Virus record (IMG/VR): IMGVR_UViG_3300027987_000369
Span: 1-23,241 of that record
DNA: 23,241 nt
Source of the DNA: a virus
Direction: 5' to 3' (one strand)
Under the pieces are notes generated by a model. It saw only the letters and a program-made list of their open reading frames with translations, searched no databases and was not told the DNA's origin. This document shows positions 12,402 to 19,936 of this stretch, piece by piece. Position 1 is the stretch's first letter; each line of letters starts with the position of its first letter. Both the position numbers and the translations under genes were made by a program.

Positions 12402-13702
12402 ACATCGAGACCATGACTTGTTTCGACTGGTGCCGATCGGCGCCGGTCCCCGGGCTGCCCATCGAATTCCCCGCCGCGGTCTCCGGCGAGCTGCGCAAGG
12501 CAAAGAAACGCGCGTTGGTTTCCTCCATCTCGCGCGAACAGCGTCTCGACATGCTCGAGCGCCTGCATGCCGGCGAGGTTGTGGAGCTGGACGTTGGGTT
12601 CCGCGCCTTTCAGCAAACCGACGGTCTGCCCAACAAAAACTTTCTCCGCTTCAAGTCGGGCATGCTGCGCAAATTCGCCGCGTCGTTTGTCGGGATGCCG
12701 GTGCTGCGCGACCACGACCAGCACTCCATCGAGGCGCGCGCGGGCACCGTTACCGACTCCGAGCTGATTCGGCTCTCGGATGGCACCATCGCCATCGATA
12801 TGATGGGTCGGTTCAGTGCGCCGTGGGCGGTCGAGGCGGTGTTGTATGGCACCCTGGATCGCTTCTCAATCGGTTGGGACTACCCGTCGCTGTCCTCTAT
12901 CAACTGTTCCGTCTGCAAGTGCCCGGTGCTTACCAAGTGCGAGCACCTGCCCGGCGACGAGCTGGAGAACGGCGTGCGCGTTGAGTTCGTCTTCACCGCG
13001 GCGACGGGCGTCGAGGTCTCGGGTGTCAGCGTCCCGGCTGTCGCGGGCACGGGCATCAGTGAAATTCGCGCCGCGCTCAGCGCGCGCTTCTCTCAAAGTT
13101 TTGCCGCACCCAAACCCGGGGGCGGAGAGGACAAATCAGAACAAAGGACAACAGGCATGGATAACATCGCCAAAGCGCTCGGCTTGAAGCCGGACGCGGA
13201 TCAAGAGACGATCCTCGCCGCCATTCGGGCGAAGGATGCTCGGTGCGAGCAAGCCGAAGAGGTTTCGGCGACGCTCCGTGCTGAGAACACCGAACTCAGC
13301 CAGCGCGCTGAGAAGTGGGAACGCGAGAACAAGGCGCTCGCCGTCGATCGGCTGTTCGCGCGGTACGCCGACCGGTTCCCGAAGACCCGCAACGAGCAGG
13401 GCGAGGTGGTTGTTTCGCCTCTCGAGACCAGTCTCCGCGCCCTCGCGGAGAAGGACGCGGCCGGCGTTGAGGCAACTCTCGCCAGTCTGCCGCAACTTTC
13501 CCCGACGGAGGCGGCACCGCAGTCGCTGTCACCCACGGAGAAGCCCGAGGAAAAACCGGCGCTGTTGCCGGTGCTGTCGCCCGCGCTCAACGCGGCGCTG
13601 CCCACGGTCATGCAACAGCTCGGTCTTTCTGCCGAGGACGTTGCCAAGTTCAACCCCATCTCCGGCAGCGAGGTTGACCCTCGCGCGCTGTGGTTCCACT
13701 GA
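12398..13702 (+). CDS. Prohead protease-scaffold fusion (Mu gpI-like)
   Basis: A 434-residue product from ATG 12398. Residues 1-240 form the protease part, with LRDHDQHS (candidate catalytic His106), LDRFSIGWDY (candidate Ser157) and a Cys cluster (C170, C173, C175, C181, H183) typical of many Mu-like proteases. Residues 254-434 are a scaffold: helical, coiled-coil like, Pro/Glu-rich, ending FNPISGSEVDPRALWFH. The protease cleaves the scaffold and itself during head maturation. An in-frame internal start at 13157 probably makes free scaffold, as in Mu I/Z. The catalytic residues are assigned by pattern only. Confidence 0.82.
   Translation: MNIETMTCFDWCRSAPVPGLPIEFPAAVSGELRKAKKRALVSSISREQRLDMLERLHAGEVVELDVGFRAFQQTDGLPNKNFLRFKSGMLRKFAASFVGMPVLRDHDQHSIEARAGTVTDSELIRLSDGTIAIDMMGRFSAPWAVEAVLYGTLDRFSIGWDYPSLSSINCSVCKCPVLTKCEHLPGDELENGVRVEFVFTAATGVEVSGVSVPAVAGTGISEIRAALSARFSQSFAAPKPGGGEDKSEQRTTGMDNIAKALGLKPDADQETILAAIRAKDARCEQAEEVSATLRAENTELSQRAEKWERENKALAVDRLFARYADRFPKTRNEQGEVVVSPLETSLRALAEKDAAGVEATLASLPQLSPTEAAPQSLSPTEKPEEKPALLPVLSPALNAALPTVMQQLGLSAEDVAKFNPISGSEVDPRALWFH
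13157..13702 (+). CDS. Nested scaffold protein (internal start, Mu gpZ-like)
   Basis: ATG 13157 is in the same frame as the protease and is preceded by AAAGGA at 13143-13148, a well-spaced ribosome site inside the gene. The product, 181 residues, begins MDNIAKALGLKPDADQETIL, which reads like a true N-terminus. It has a long coiled coil (about residues 25-65) and a Pro/Leu/Ser-rich C-terminal region. By analogy with Mu it would be the abundant scaffold on which the capsid protein assembles. Confidence 0.65.
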   Translation: MDNIAKALGLKPDADQETILAAIRAKDARCEQAEEVSATLRAENTELSQRAEKWERENKALAVDRLFARYADRFPKTRNEQGEVVVSPLETSLRALAEKDAAGVEATLASLPQLSPTEAAPQSLSPTEKPEEKPALLPVLSPALNAALPTVMQQLGLSAEDVAKFNPISGSEVDPRALWFH

Positions 13703-13714
13703 GAGGACTGAGTC

Positions 13715-14134
13715 ATGGCTCTCGCAAAAGAAAAAAACATCAAGATGAAAAACCCCGGGCGCCGGCAGTCGTACGGGGTCGCGGCATCCACCACCATCTA
13801 CAAGGGCGCGCTGGTCGCGATCGACACCGACGGGTACCTCATCCCGGCGGCGGACACTGCCAGCATTGTCTGCGTTGGAGTGGCCGACGAGTCGGCCGAC
13901 AACTCCGGCGGTGCTGACGGCGACCTCTCGGTCCTCGTCTGGCGCTCGGGCGTGTTCGCCTTCGCAGCCAACGGCACGGCGCCCACGCAGGTGAACGTCG
14001 GCCGTGTGCTCGTCGCCGAGAGCGACGAGGACGTGTCCACCGCCGCGGCGATGACCAATGATGTTCTGGTCGGAACCCTGGAGGAAATCGACGGCTCAGA
14101 CTTCTGGGTCGATATCTCTCAGAAGGTCCAATAA
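13715..14134 (+). CDS. Capsid decoration/cement protein (DUF2190-like)
   Basis: A 139-residue product from ATG 13715, with GAGAGGA at 13701-13707. It is beta-rich: ASTTIYKGALVAIDTDGYLIPAA, VCVGVADESADNSGGADGDLSVLVWRSGVFAFAA, and LVGTLEEIDGSDFWVDI. The AATTxYKGALVA type start and G-F-F-A strand are typical of head-stabilising proteins that sit on the capsid surface. Its place between scaffold and capsid gene agrees. Confidence 0.8.
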   Translation: MALAKEKNIKMKNPGRRQSYGVAASTTIYKGALVAIDTDGYLIPAADTASIVCVGVADESADNSGGADGDLSVLVWRSGVFAFAANGTAPTQVNVGRVLVAESDEDVSTAAAMTNDVLVGTLEEIDGSDFWVDISQKVQ

Positions 14135-14153
14135 GGGAAGGGGAACCTGACTA

Positions 14154-15065
14154 ATGTCTCTCGTAAATCAAAGTAAGATCGACGCGGCGCAAATCGGTTT
14201 CTCGACCCGGTTCAACCGCGCTCTGAGCGCAGTTGAAGACCCGGCTCTGGCCATTGCCATGGAGATCCCGTCTGACACCAAGACGGAAGACCATGACTGG
14301 CTCGGGACCGTGCCCGGCATGACCGAGTGGGTTGACGATCGGAAGATGAAACAGCTCCGCGCTGAGAACGTCCGCATCGTCAACAAAGACTGGGCCAACG
14401 GTCTGGTCATCAACCGCAATGACATCCTCGACGACCGCCTCGGCATCGTGAATCCGATGATTGACGAGCTGGCGCGCAAGGCGGGGCTGCACTGGGGCAA
14501 GCTCGTCGTGGACGCGCTGGTCGCCGGGTTCTCCACGAGCTCTGCGTTCGGCACCGCCTACGATGGCGTGGCGTTTTTCTCCGCGTCTCACCCGGTCCAA
14601 GAGGCCGGTGGCGTGCAGAGCAACACGACCGCCTCGGCTCTGTCGGACACGACCTACTTCTCCGCTCGCGCGGCGATGTGGTCCTACACCGACGACGAGG
14701 GCGACCCTCTCGGCATCGCGCCGGACACCCTCATTGTGGGGCCGAGTCTGGAGAAAACGGCTCGCGAGATCACTCAGGCGGACATCGTCGAGAGTTCTGG
14801 CGGCGCCGGCGTCCGCAACGTTCTCCAGAACACGGCGCGCGTTATCGTGTCGCCGCGACTGGTCGGCGCTGCGGCGAGTCACTGGTTCCTGTGCTCGCTC
14901 AGCCAAGCCGTGAAGCCCATCATCCTGCAAATCCGTGAGCCCATCAGCCCGGACGAGCCGGATCGCACCGACGAGTTCGCCCGCAAGGTGATCAAGTTCG
15001 GCGCGAGTGGCCGCGGCAACGTCGGCTACGGCCTCTGGCAGTTCGCCTACGGGTCCAACGCGTAA
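14154..15065 (+). CDS. Major capsid protein, Mu gpT-like
   Basis: A 303-residue protein from ATG 14154, behind AAGGGGAA. Family landmarks are FSTRFNRALS, WLGTVPGMTEWVDDRKM, the F/W-NGL-I-RNDILDDRLG strand, GTAYDGVAFFSASHP, PDTLIVGPSLEKTAREI and HWFLCSLSQAVKPIILQIREP. They match the Mu head subunit gpT (HK97 fold). The length is close to that of gpT. It assembles around the scaffold and portal. A strong hairpin follows its stop. Confidence 0.92.
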   Translation: MSLVNQSKIDAAQIGFSTRFNRALSAVEDPALAIAMEIPSDTKTEDHDWLGTVPGMTEWVDDRKMKQLRAENVRIVNKDWANGLVINRNDILDDRLGIVNPMIDELARKAGLHWGKLVVDALVAGFSTSSAFGTAYDGVAFFSASHPVQEAGGVQSNTTASALSDTTYFSARAAMWSYTDDEGDPLGIAPDTLIVGPSLEKTAREITQADIVESSGGAGVRNVLQNTARVIVSPRLVGAAASHWFLCSLSQAVKPIILQIREPISPDEPDRTDEFARKVIKFGASGRGNVGYGLWQFAYGSNA

Positions 15066-15084
15066 CCCGCAATCGACTAGGACA

Positions 15085-15106
15085 GGGGCCCCGAGAGGGG
15101 CCCCTT
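15085..15106 (+). terminator. GC-rich hairpin after the capsid gene
   Basis: GGGGCCCC (15085-15092) and GGGGCCCC (15097-15104) form a perfect 8-bp stem around GAGA, extended by an A-T pair on the outside (15084/15105). Only two T follow, so it may be a partial terminator or an mRNA-stabilising structure. It lies 20 bases after the capsid stop and would let capsid mRNA be made in excess over the tail genes. Confidence 0.65.
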
Positions 15107-15139
15107 ACTGACCAACCCAGCGCTTAGGAGAGCGGTTCT

Positions 15140-15433
15140 ATGAAGGTGATTTGCAAAAGCAACACAGGGCACCGGCTTTGGCTTCCGGACGCGAAGGTGT
15201 ACGTGCCGGCCGAGTTCGAGGAAATCGAAGTCGAAGACCGCCGCGCGCGCTGGTTGACGGATGACGTTCGGGTTGTGGTTCAGGGCTCGAAGACCGCCGG
15301 AACGATCCATGCGCCGCCTGGCCGCACCCCCCCGCCGCCTCCGTCCGAACCGATGGCGCGCGAACCGCGCACGCCCACGGCCCCACCGGTGTCCAAGACG
15401 CGGCCGAAGCGCCGCAAGAGGTCCGAGGACTAA
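15140..15433 (+). CDS. Small proline-rich, basic-tailed protein (Mu gp35 position)
   Basis: A 97-residue product from ATG 15140 behind AGGAGAG. Residues 1-50 form a small beta domain (MKVICKSNTGHRLWLPDAKVYVPAEFEEIEVEDRR-RWLTDD). Residues 55-97 are disordered, with a run of six Pro and a Lys/Arg tail (KTRPKRRKRSED). Its place after the capsid gene corresponds to Mu gp35. The fold and role are unknown. The 38-type gene downstream has a similar design of short beta domain plus basic tail. Confidence 0.7.
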   Translation: MKVICKSNTGHRLWLPDAKVYVPAEFEEIEVEDRRARWLTDDVRVVVQGSKTAGTIHAPPGRTPPPPPSEPMAREPRTPTAPPVSKTRPKRRKRSED

Positions 15434-15436
15434 CCG

Positions 15437-15874
15437 ATGGGCGACTACATCACTCGCGCAGAGGCGCTCATCGCCGTGGGCAGCAATGAGCGACTTGTTG
15501 AACTGACCGATCGGAACGGAGACGGTCTCGAGGACGATGGCATCCTGGACGATGCCATCGCGCGCGCTGAGTCGATGGTGAATTCATACGTGCGAAAGAA
15601 GCGCGAGGTCCCGGTGACACCCGCGCCGCAGGTGTTGAAGGACGTGGCCGCCAAGATGACCGACTTCATTCTGAAGGAGGACATCGGGGCCACGACCGAG
15701 AAGGACGAGCGCAAGCATGACCGCTGCATCGAGTGGCTCGAGAAGGTCGCGGCGGGCTCTGTTGTGCTGGGGGTCAACCCGGCGCCGGCGGCGTCGCCGC
15801 TGAACTCGTCGCGGAGCTGGTCGCGCCCCACGTCCAAGGCTGTCTCCCGAGAAAAGATGAAGGGGTACTCCTGA
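15437..15874 (+). CDS. Head completion/neck protein, Mu gp36-like (DUF1320)
   Basis: A 145-residue product from ATG 15437, three bases after the previous stop. It has YITRAEALIAVGSNERLVELTDRNGDG, DDGILDDAIARAESMVNSYVRKKREVPVTPAPQVLKDVAAKMTDFIL. This is the DUF1320 pattern. These proteins are thought to complete the portal-proximal connector after packaging. The Ser-rich C-terminal 40 residues are variable. Confidence 0.85.
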   Translation: MGDYITRAEALIAVGSNERLVELTDRNGDGLEDDGILDDAIARAESMVNSYVRKKREVPVTPAPQVLKDVAAKMTDFILKEDIGATTEKDERKHDRCIEWLEKVAAGSVVLGVNPAPAASPLNSSRSWSRPTSKAVSREKMKGYS

Positions 15875-15877
15875 ACG

Positions 15878-16456
15878 ATGGCACTGCGGCGCCTATCGGG
15901 GTGGCTCGAATTCGACACCACCTCACTGGACAAGGCCACCGATCGCACGATGCGGAACTCCCGCGACATGCGGGCGGTTTGGAAGGTCGTGCGCAAGCCG
16001 TTCCGCCAGCGGCAGGCCGTCCACGTTGAGAAACAAGAGAGCAGCACCGGCTCCAAGTGGCCCGGTCTGGCGCCCTCGACCCGAGACAAGCGGCTCCGCA
16101 AAGGCGGGCGCCATCGCAACTACACCAAGAAGGGCAAGATTCGGAAGCCCGCGCAGCGGCGGCTGAACAAGGTGCTGTCCAAGAGGTTCGCCAGCGCGCT
16201 CCAATCCAAGAGCACGCCGAGCGAACTGCGACTCACCAGCCGCATTCGCAGCCGCAAGGGGAAGCCCTACTCGATGGTTCACCAAAAGGGTGGCTACGCT
16301 GGCATGGGCGGTCGCATTCCCGCGCGTGAGTTCCTGTACGTGGACGCGGTCATCATGGTCCACGTTCTCCGACTGATCGGGAACTACATGGCGAAGAGTT
16401 TTGAGATCGACCGCGCTCTCGCTCGCGTTCAGGCGGGATTGGATTTCCGGGGATGA
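15878..16456 (+). CDS. Tail completion protein, Mu gpG-like (phage virion morphogenesis)
   Basis: A 192-residue basic protein from ATG 15878. The family core is GSKWPGLAPSTRDKRLR, a basic middle with several KKGK/RK stretches, VHQKGGYAGMGGRIPAREFL, then a helical end. The PAREFL motif is the signature of phage virion morphogenesis proteins (PF05069), which join tail to head. In Mu the gene lies upstream of the protease; here it lies between the gp36 and gp37 homologues, next to the tail genes. Confidence 0.85.
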   Translation: MALRRLSGWLEFDTTSLDKATDRTMRNSRDMRAVWKVVRKPFRQRQAVHVEKQESSTGSKWPGLAPSTRDKRLRKGGRHRNYTKKGKIRKPAQRRLNKVLSKRFASALQSKSTPSELRLTSRIRSRKGKPYSMVHQKGGYAGMGGRIPAREFLYVDAVIMVHVLRLIGNYMAKSFEIDRALARVQAGLDFRG

Positions 16457-17103
16457 GCACCGCCACCGCCATCTCTCAACGGCAGCAGCTTGAAGACGAG
16501 ATCATTGCTCGCCTGAAGTTGTCCATCGGTCGCCCGACGTCGCCCACCGGTTACGTTCGCCTGATCGAACCATACAACGGGGAGATCGACGAGACGGACG
16601 GACCGGAGGACATCCGAGAGGCGCTGCGCGGGCGCGTGCCCGCCATTCTGGTGACGGCAAACGTGTCGATGCTGCGGTCGATCTCGGTAACAAAAGCGCT
16701 CTTTCGCCGGACCATCTCGTTCGAGCTTTACTGTGTCTCGGACCATCTGAGGTCGCCCAAGAGTCGCCTGCGTGCCGACGCGGCACACCAGACCGATTCG
16801 CGCCGTGACCCGGGTATCTACAAAATGGTGGAGGACATTGCCGAGACGCTGCAAGGGCAGCCCTGTTTGGTGCCGGGCGCGGGGCCTCTCATGCCCAGCC
16901 GCGAGGACGTGCTGTTGCAGCGGCCAGACTTCACCGCGTGGCGTCTCCAATACGACTGCACCGTGGACTCGTTCAACAAACCGTTCGACTACTCCGAGAC
17001 GGACCTGCTCTCCATCGGTCTCGAGGGCGACCTCACCGACGGAGATATCGATGGCGAAGACGCACCTAACCCAATTGTTCAGGCCACGGTGGACGTGAGC
17101 TGA
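16453..17103 (+). CDS. Tail terminator/connector, Mu gp37-like (DUF1834)
   Basis: A 216-residue protein from ATG 16453 (ATGA overlap). It contains QQLEDEIIARLK at the N-terminus, RGRVPAILVTANVSM, RTISFELYCVSDHLRSP and GIYKMVEDIAETLQGQPCLVPGAGPL, followed by an acidic tail. This order fits DUF1834, the gp37 group of Mu-like phages. It probably caps the tail tube at the neck. The acidic C-terminal extension of about 30 residues is unusual but not diagnostic. Confidence 0.8.
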   Translation: MSTATAISQRQQLEDEIIARLKLSIGRPTSPTGYVRLIEPYNGEIDETDGPEDIREALRGRVPAILVTANVSMLRSISVTKALFRRTISFELYCVSDHLRSPKSRLRADAAHQTDSRRDPGIYKMVEDIAETLQGQPCLVPGAGPLMPSREDVLLQRPDFTAWRLQYDCTVDSFNKPFDYSETDLLSIGLEGDLTDGDIDGEDAPNPIVQATVDVS

Positions 17104-17114
17104 GGGGATAGAGA

Positions 17115-17387
17115 ATGGGCAAAATCAAAGTGAAAGCGCGCGAAGGTCTGAAGGTGTTCTTCCCGGTGAAGACGTACCCCGCTCCGGGTCGGCGCAACTT
17201 CGTGCTCACCGGCGACGAAACGATCGAGGTGAACGGCAACGACCTGTTCGTCCAGAAACAATTGCGCATCGGCGACCTCATTGTGGTCCGCCGGCAGAAA
17301 GTTAGCCCGGCGCCCAGTGCAACGCCGGAGGAGAAACCGACCAAACGGCGCTCGAAGGAGCGCTCCACCAAGGGGAGTGACGAATGA
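17115..17387 (+). CDS. Mu gp38-like small protein (DUF2635-like)
   Basis: A 90-residue product from ATG 17115, with GAGGGGA at 17102-17108. It has KVKAREGLKVFFPVKTYPAPG, an EVNGNDLFVQKQLRIGDLIVV segment and a basic, disordered tail. The G-KV--PV----P------V-----F--Q-L--GD pattern and the place directly before the sheath gene match DUF2635 proteins of Mu-like tails. Its role is not well established. Confidence 0.65.
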   Translation: MGKIKVKAREGLKVFFPVKTYPAPGRRNFVLTGDETIEVNGNDLFVQKQLRIGDLIVVRRQKVSPAPSATPEEKPTKRRSKERSTKGSDE

Positions 17388-18823
17388 CGATTCTACACAG
17401 TATCCCGAGCAGCCTTCGCGAGCCGAATCAGTTCCACGAGATCGACATTCTCTCGGCCGCGCAGGGTCTCGTTCCGCTCGACAACAAGGTGCTGCTCGTT
17501 GGCACCCAGAACTCCGCGGCGACCGCCACGGCAAACGAACCCAACCAAGTCTTCGACGAGGAGCAGGCCGATCTGCTCTGGGGGCAAGGGTCCGAACTGG
17601 CTCTGATGGCGCGGCAGGCTCTCGCTGTCGGGCGCCTGAAGGGCTTCCAGCCGCAGATCTGGGGCGTCGGCGTCGCCGACCCCGCGGGCACCGCGGCGAT
17701 TCACAAGTTCACCGTGGCCGCGGGCACGGCGACGGCCGCGGGCGATATCGTCTTCCGCATCGGCAACGTCTCGTTCCGCGCGGGCGTCTCCATCGGTGAC
17801 GATCAGGACGCGGTCGCGCTGGCCATGAAGGCGGCGGTGGACGAGAAGCTGAAGCTGATCCCCGTCACGGCGGCAATCAACGGCACCAACGCCAACGAGT
17901 TGGACCTCACGTTCACCTACACCGGCGTGAACGGCAACGACCTGTTGCTCAACGTGGACGACGTGGGCCTGACCGGCATGTCCGTGTCCGTCTCGGCGCC
18001 GACCGCCGGCGTGGGCGCCACGACGCTCACCACCGCGTTGGCGAACGGTCTCACCGGCGACTACGAGTGCGTGGCCATCGCCAACCACGCGAGCGCGGAC
18101 GTTACCGCTCTCAACACTCACCTGGACGCCGCGTGGGATGCCGCACAAAAGCGCTGGCGTCACAGCTTCATGGCTGAGACAGGCACGCTGTCAACGGCCA
18201 CCACTCTGGCGGGGTCGGCCGACGATCATCGGCAACAGATCGCCAGCTACTACAACTGCCCGAACTGGCCCGGCGAGATTGCGGCCAGCCTGGCCGTGGC
18301 TGTTTCCGCTCGCGAGGCGCCCAACTACAACTGGGACTTCGACGAGATGCCGCTGGGCATGCCGCCCGACGCGGACGCCTACACCTCGTCCGAGGTGGAG
18401 ACGGCACTCGCCGCCGGCGTGATCCCGCTGCGGCCGAACTACAACGGGTCCATCAGCGAGATCGTGCGCATGGTGACCACGAAGACCACGGAGAACTCGG
18501 CGCCGTTCGAAAATGCCAAGGACCTCGCGACCATTCGCACGCTCATCTACACCATCCGGCAGATCGACGCGAAGGCGCGCAGCCAGTTCAAGGCCGTGAA
18601 CATGTCGGCGCGGGTCCTCAAGCGTCTCCGCTCGGTCATCCTCAACGTGCTCGACCAGCTCGAAGAGGTCGAATACATCCAGAACGTGGAGGCACTCCAG
18701 GATCTGCTTGTCGTGGAGGCCGACGCGACTGTCGCCACGCGGGCTGTTGTGGCCGTGCCCGTCAACCCCGTTCCGAACCTTCACCAGATCGTTTTCAAGC
18801 ACACCCTGTTTGTCGGAGGCTGA
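17384..18823 (+). CDS. Tail sheath protein, Mu gpL-like
   Basis: A 479-residue protein from ATG 17384 (ATGA overlap). N-terminal sheath features are QGLVPLDNKVLLVGT and WGQGSELALMARQAL. The centre has repeated short Thr/Ala-rich segments with a VNGNDLLLNVDD stretch. The C-terminal core has SREAPNYNWDFDEMPLGMPP-like text, GVIPLRPNYNGSISEIVRMVTTKT and the wall-forming RTLIYTIRQIDAKAR-QFK. These are the landmarks of the Mu L sheath family. The sheath contracts to drive the tube through the envelope, so the particle is a myovirus. Confidence 0.92.
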   Translation: MTILHSIPSSLREPNQFHEIDILSAAQGLVPLDNKVLLVGTQNSAATATANEPNQVFDEEQADLLWGQGSELALMARQALAVGRLKGFQPQIWGVGVADPAGTAAIHKFTVAAGTATAAGDIVFRIGNVSFRAGVSIGDDQDAVALAMKAAVDEKLKLIPVTAAINGTNANELDLTFTYTGVNGNDLLLNVDDVGLTGMSVSVSAPTAGVGATTLTTALANGLTGDYECVAIANHASADVTALNTHLDAAWDAAQKRWRHSFMAETGTLSTATTLAGSADDHRQQIASYYNCPNWPGEIAASLAVAVSAREAPNYNWDFDEMPLGMPPDADAYTSSEVETALAAGVIPLRPNYNGSISEIVRMVTTKTTENSAPFENAKDLATIRTLIYTIRQIDAKARSQFKAVNMSARVLKRLRSVILNVLDQLEEVEYIQNVEALQDLLVVEADATVATRAVVAVPVNPVPNLHQIVFKHTLFVGG

Positions 18824-18826
18824 TAG

Positions 18827-19225
18827 ATGGCTGCAACTGTCCAAGACATCGCTGTTTGGGATTACAACGGGCCGCAAGGTTCGCGCGAGCTTCAATTCGT
18901 GGAGTCGTCGTCCATCAACCGGACGAAGTCTCGAAGCCGCGTAAAGACCATGAACCGCTCGCGCCGTGCGCTGGCGTTTCAGTCCGGCACCGAAGAGGTC
19001 TCGGTCAGCTTCACCGTGGTGCCACAGCACACCAACCCCGAAGTGGACTGGATCAAGGCGTGGCGCAACGACGAACTGTTCGATCTCACCGCCGAGCGCG
19101 GTCTCGATGGGGCGCGGGAGAAGATCCGCGACTGCATCGTGTCCGACGTCTCCGATTCTCACAATGAGAACGGGGAGGCGCGGCAAGAGGTGACGATCGA
19201 AGGTCTCGTAACCCGCGATGAGTGA
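18827..19225 (+). CDS. Tail tube protein, Mu gpM-like
   Basis: A 132-residue product from ATG 18827, three bases after the sheath. It is beta-rich with RSRRALAFQSGTEEVSVSFTVVPQ, NPEVDWIKAWRNDELFDLTAERG and a DCIVSDVSDSHNENGEARQEVTIEGLVTRD end. The last segment is the typical tube strand-turn pattern. Size and place right after the sheath fit the tube subunit of Mu-like tails. Confidence 0.87.
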   Translation: MAATVQDIAVWDYNGPQGSRELQFVESSSINRTKSRSRVKTMNRSRRALAFQSGTEEVSVSFTVVPQHTNPEVDWIKAWRNDELFDLTAERGLDGAREKIRDCIVSDVSDSHNENGEARQEVTIEGLVTRDE

Positions 19226-19742
19226 GGCGCAGGCGGACAAGAGCGCGGGCGTTCTGTTCCTCGAGCGAGTTCGCAAGGGGACGGACGCCCGACGCTCGGT
19301 GAAGTGGCCGGGCACCGACGAGGTGGTCGGTCAGCTCGTGCCGCTTACCTGCGCGGAGCAGGACGCGGCCATCGCGGCGGCGTGGGCTCATTTTCGCGAG
19401 CTCGAAGTCCAGGTGAATCTGTACAGCTCGGACGACTTCAACTCAGAACTGTTCCTCCAGGTGCTTTCTCGTGCGCTTCGGCAGGAGGACGGCAAGACGA
19501 CCGTGTTCCGCGACGCCGCCGAGCTGCGGGAGAACCTCACCGCCGACGAGCGCACCTGTATCACCGACGAATACGCCGACCTGCTCGCCGAGGTGAATCC
19601 GCGACTGCGCGATCTCACCCCGGAGTTAGCGGCGTCCATTGAGGCGGCTGTAAAAAAAAAGGACGTCGTGACGTTGAGCGGGTTCGGATCGAATTTGCTC
19701 GCGACCTATTTGCTTACTATGGACGACCGGCAATTGAACTGA
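19218..19742 (+). CDS. Tail assembly chaperone, zero-frame product (Mu gp41-like)
   Basis: A 174-residue product from ATG 19218, overlapping the tube gene by 8 bases. It is acidic and helical: FLERVRKGTDARRSVKWPG, LTCAEQDAAIAAAWAHFRELE, NSELFLQVLSRALRQEDGKTTVF and LTADERTCITDEYADLLAEVNPRLRDL. Tail assembly chaperones wrap the tape measure protein before tube growth. The run of A at 19652-19660 close to the 3' end is a frameshift site that would swap its last 26 residues for a longer tail. Confidence 0.83.
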   Translation: MSEAQADKSAGVLFLERVRKGTDARRSVKWPGTDEVVGQLVPLTCAEQDAAIAAAWAHFRELEVQVNLYSSDDFNSELFLQVLSRALRQEDGKTTVFRDAAELRENLTADERTCITDEYADLLAEVNPRLRDLTPELAASIEAAVKKKDVVTLSGFGSNLLATYLLTMDDRQLN

Positions 19743-19936
19743 CCTACTGGCAACTGTGGGAGTGGGCGAAGCTCAAAGGCATCCATGAAGATCTGAAGAC
19801 ACCGAAGACGAAAGCGCGCCCGGGTGTTTCGGAAAGGTTCCGAGTTGTAACGCGCGCGGAGAGGGAAAGGCTTAGACGTGCTGGGAACAAGCGCCACCGC
19901 GGTCATTCGCGCCGACAACAGAAAGCTCAGTGGTGA
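19218..19936 (+). CDS. Tail assembly chaperone, -1 frameshift product
   Basis: If ribosomes slip back one base on A-AAA-AAG (19655-19661), translation continues from 19661 in the -1 frame to TGA 19934-19936, giving about 239 residues (148 plus 91). The new part is protein-like: RIEFARDLFAYYGRPAIELTYWQLWEWAKLKGIHEDLK followed by a basic tail. It has no start codon near its beginning, so frameshifting is the only evident access. GAGG at 19641-19644 lies ten bases before the slip site, as in dnaX. The end overlaps the tape measure start by 59 bases. Two-form chaperones of this kind are known from lambda G/GT and Mu gp41. Confidence 0.85.
19652..19661 (+). other. Programmed -1 frameshift site (A9G)
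   Basis: Nine A followed by G, containing the classical heptamer A AAA AAG with the right phase relative to the chaperone frame. An upstream GAGG could act as the stimulating anti-Shine-Dalgarno contact. Confidence 0.85.
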
